Of a stretch of 64,000 nt of DNA, positions 62,144 to 64,000 are shown one piece after another. The notes beneath the pieces were generated by a model. That model made no database searches. It was not told the origin of the DNA and worked only from the letters and a program-made list of their open reading frames with translations. How positions within the stretch are numbered: the first letter of the stretch is position 1; the number at the start of each line of letters is the position of its first letter. The position numbers and the translations under genes were made by a program. Source of the stretch: Tricholoma matsutake. Its lineage: Eukaryota; Basidiomycota; Agaricomycetes; Agaricales; Tricholomataceae. The stretch spans positions 6,510,001 to 6,574,000 of the forward strand of contig AP026548.1 of assembly GCA_026075535.2 (NCBI GenBank). Reading direction: 5' to 3'.

Positions 62144-63102
62144 TTAAATACTCCGACTGCACCTGGGGCATGAGTACGCTTTCCATGTCTTCTCAATGAC
62201 AAAGTCCCGCAAAAATTTTTCGCCCAACAGCGCCAACCAATTCTCTGGCAAGGCGCCTCCATCTCTCCACTCCTGGATCAGCCCCTGTTGAGAGCCGCTG
62301 CCTGTAGTGGCCCAGTTGTTGTTGAAGTCGTACTCGTCCATATGGCCTCGGACCGTAGGCCTGCCCATTACTTCATTTAGTATCTCCAGAAATCCATCTC
62401 GAAGGGTCTCGATATCGAGGGTTCCTTGGTTACTGGGGACCTCGAAATCAGGGCTGTCCTCATCCTCACCGATACACTCAATGTCCATCCAAACTCCGCA
62501 TGGGTAGCAGTACCGCTGGCGATCCTCGTGGGGGACATAGAACTCTTCACAAACTGGGCATGGTGTTTTCGTATGTCAAATGAACCAGATCTGGCTGTTC
62601 ATTCGCGGTGGATTTGGTAAGGCATCATCAAATTCCCGAAAATATGCTCCAAGCTTATCGATAATTTTCTCCGATGAAAGCCAATCCACATCATCCTCCA
62701 GCAAAACCAGTTCGGTCGGAGACAAATTTTTGTCACTGCTGTAGGTTCCAGTTGAGTTGATTAGAGAGTTCACAATAACGAGCCACTCACTTTCGGGTAT
62801 CAGTATAGTCTGTGTAGAACTGCAGCAAAAACCAGGTGGGAGCGCCCGGTTTCACGCGAATCTCCCTTACATGCGCGATCCGAAAATCCCTTCAGAGGTT
62901 TTTGTTGGCAAGTCTTCCCTTCGGAACCACATAAACGCTTGAAGAGAAGTTGGGTAAGATTGATGCAGACATAGATCAGCTAGATCGGCTGGGCTTACCA
63001 ATCATTCAAGCTGACCGTGACAGAGTCGCCATTGCCCTCCACAACCGTCTCAGTCACCATGGGGAGCTTTTGAATCTTTCTGGAATTGGCTTCAGAGACC
63101 AT
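62144..63102 (-). pseudogene. BAH / zinc-finger-like protein, decayed multi-exon gene
   Basis: ATG at 63102 (MVSEANSRKIQKLPMVTE); exon 1 joins over a GTAAGC intron to VYVVPKGRLANKNL. It then reads on after an in-frame TGA (62892-62894) as RDFRIAHVREIRVKPG and TWFLLQFYTDYTDTRK, which resembles a BAH-type module. A GTGAGT intron, TELVLLEDDVDWLSS, a second TGA (62576-62578) and a zinc-binding-like CPVCEEFYVP..RYCYPCGVWMDIEC follow, ending in YSCPRCSRSI at 62144. Both stops could come from CGA. The assignment rests on pattern reading and is moderate. Confidence 0.5.
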
Positions 63103-63239
63103 GGTGGTTGACTCGAAAGACTTATTGATCATGCGATCCGTAGCGATAAGGTGACACATGTTTGGATGCCTGCGTCATTCTTGCATTTTATCACGTGGTT
63201 GACTGCGAGATACTGTTAAAATTTCCTTGTGGCAAGTTC

Positions 63240-63430
63240 CCATGACCACAGGTGACAACGATATCGTGCCAGATGCAGTTAAAATTTAGGTGTCACAGGA
63301 CATGGACGCCTGTGACGTCCTCGTACACTCGGCAAACATATGATATGGCAAGTCAGTGCGACCGCAGGCGACAACAATATCGTGCCAGATACCCTTTAAA
63401 TTTCCTTTTACGACCTCTTCTGAGCCTGGC
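63240..63430 (+). repeat. Diverged satellite copies
   Basis: GGTGACAACGATATCGTGCC and AACATATGATATGGCAAGTC are clear but diverged matches to the satellite unit. This partial copy lies upstream of the BAH-like pseudogene. Confidence 0.7.
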
Positions 63431-63779
63431 ACCCCAGAAAGACGACACAGCCTTACGGGCTTGGAACTCATTGTGTGATAATAATTAGATGGCGGACACT
63501 CAGTAGTAATATAATTGACTATATTCAATGCTAGAATATACAAGCGTTAGTGTAAGTACATACCCTCAGTAATCTGTAACGATAAACACGATATAATACT
63601 CACCTCAGTACTCATATAAGTAACTGAAGTGACCGAAGAATCTATCTAGCTATATACATGTTGTGTTAGACAATGGGATAATGGGAGAAAGGTAACTATC
63701 AGATGTTTGTCTGGGCGCATCAAAGGGATGCACTAAGAATAGAATACGCATCAAATATGCCGACCGCAACGTGCCGACC
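63431..63779. other. AT-rich spacer, nothing recognised
   Basis: No gene, repeat unit or poly(A) tail could be identified between the diverged satellite and the terminal satellite copies. Confidence 0.5.
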
Positions 63780-64000
63780 GCATGTGATCACAGTGTGAAT
63801 CTCAACAAACATAGGCACGGACATGGCCATCTGGGACGTCCGTGTACAGTGGGTGAACACATGATATGATAAGTCAGTGCGACCGCAGGCGATGACAATA
63901 CTGTGCCAGATACCCTTACAATTTCCTTTTCCTACCTCTGGCCAGTCCATTAGACAACATTGGCATGACCATGGATGTCTGGGACGTCCGTGTACACTGG
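63780..64000 (+). repeat. Satellite units running off the right edge
   Basis: About 1.4 units in the same orientation as 61328-62083 (GTGAACACATGATATGATAAG, GCCAGATACCCTTACAATTT, GACGTCCGTGTACACTGG). The array probably continues beyond the window. Confidence 0.9.

Overview
The window looks like a repeat-rich stretch of a filamentous fungal genome, most likely an agaricomycete-type basidiomycete (inferred). The non-mobile genes have many short introns (about 35-115 bp, GTAAGT/GTGAGT-like donors), and the repeats are fungal-type non-LTR retrotransposons of the APE-RT-RNase H (I/Tad1-like) kind. No rRNA, tRNA, CRISPR or bacterial features were seen.

Most of the window is nested retrotransposons of two interacting kinds. 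(1) An autonomous LINE of about 6.45 kb with ORF1 (641 aa, Gag-like, zinc knuckles) and ORF2 (1289 aa: APE endonuclease, reverse transcriptase, RNase H, CCHC). Copies: LINE-A 3525-11859 (-), LINE-B 12890-23492 (-), LINE-C fragments around 3446-3524 and 11863-12375 (+), LINE-E 30646-37104 (-), LINE-D 48763-57462 (+), and the 5'-truncated LINE-F 59001-60910 (+). (2) A non-autonomous partner family (NA, about 2.25 kb) without RT. It shares short 5' and 3' termini with the LINE, yet encodes its own conserved 269-280 aa protein of unknown function. A shorter NA subfamily (about 1.86 kb) has a rearranged, broken ORF. Almost all insertions have poly(A) tails and 11-17 bp target-site duplications, so the order of nesting can be reconstructed.

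Layout: 1-25047 is a nested LINE/NA block. 25106-40095 is a long, almost perfect inverted repeat. Its arms each carry a small multi-exon gene, and its loop carries an ATP-grasp-like gene between satellite copies. The right arm was later split by NA-7, which itself carries LINE-E. 40096-41460 is low-complexity and minisatellite DNA. 41464-58777 is a second ATP-grasp-like gene, broken by a 15.1 kb five-element nest (NA-8 carrying NA-9 with NA-10 inside, and LINE-D with NA-11 inside). 58985-60921 is LINE-F with its duplication. 60911-64000 holds satellite arrays (unit about 148 bp) around a decayed BAH/zinc-finger-like pseudogene.

How the parts work together (inference): the LINE supplies the endonuclease and RT, and the NA elements exploit it through shared ends and a shared 3' stem-loop. 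NA elements that still encode protein appear to be under protein-level selection, while the short NA class spreads without an intact protein. No LINE copy here has both ORFs intact. The NA element and its protein are the best candidates for an undescribed system; the inverted-repeat locus is second.
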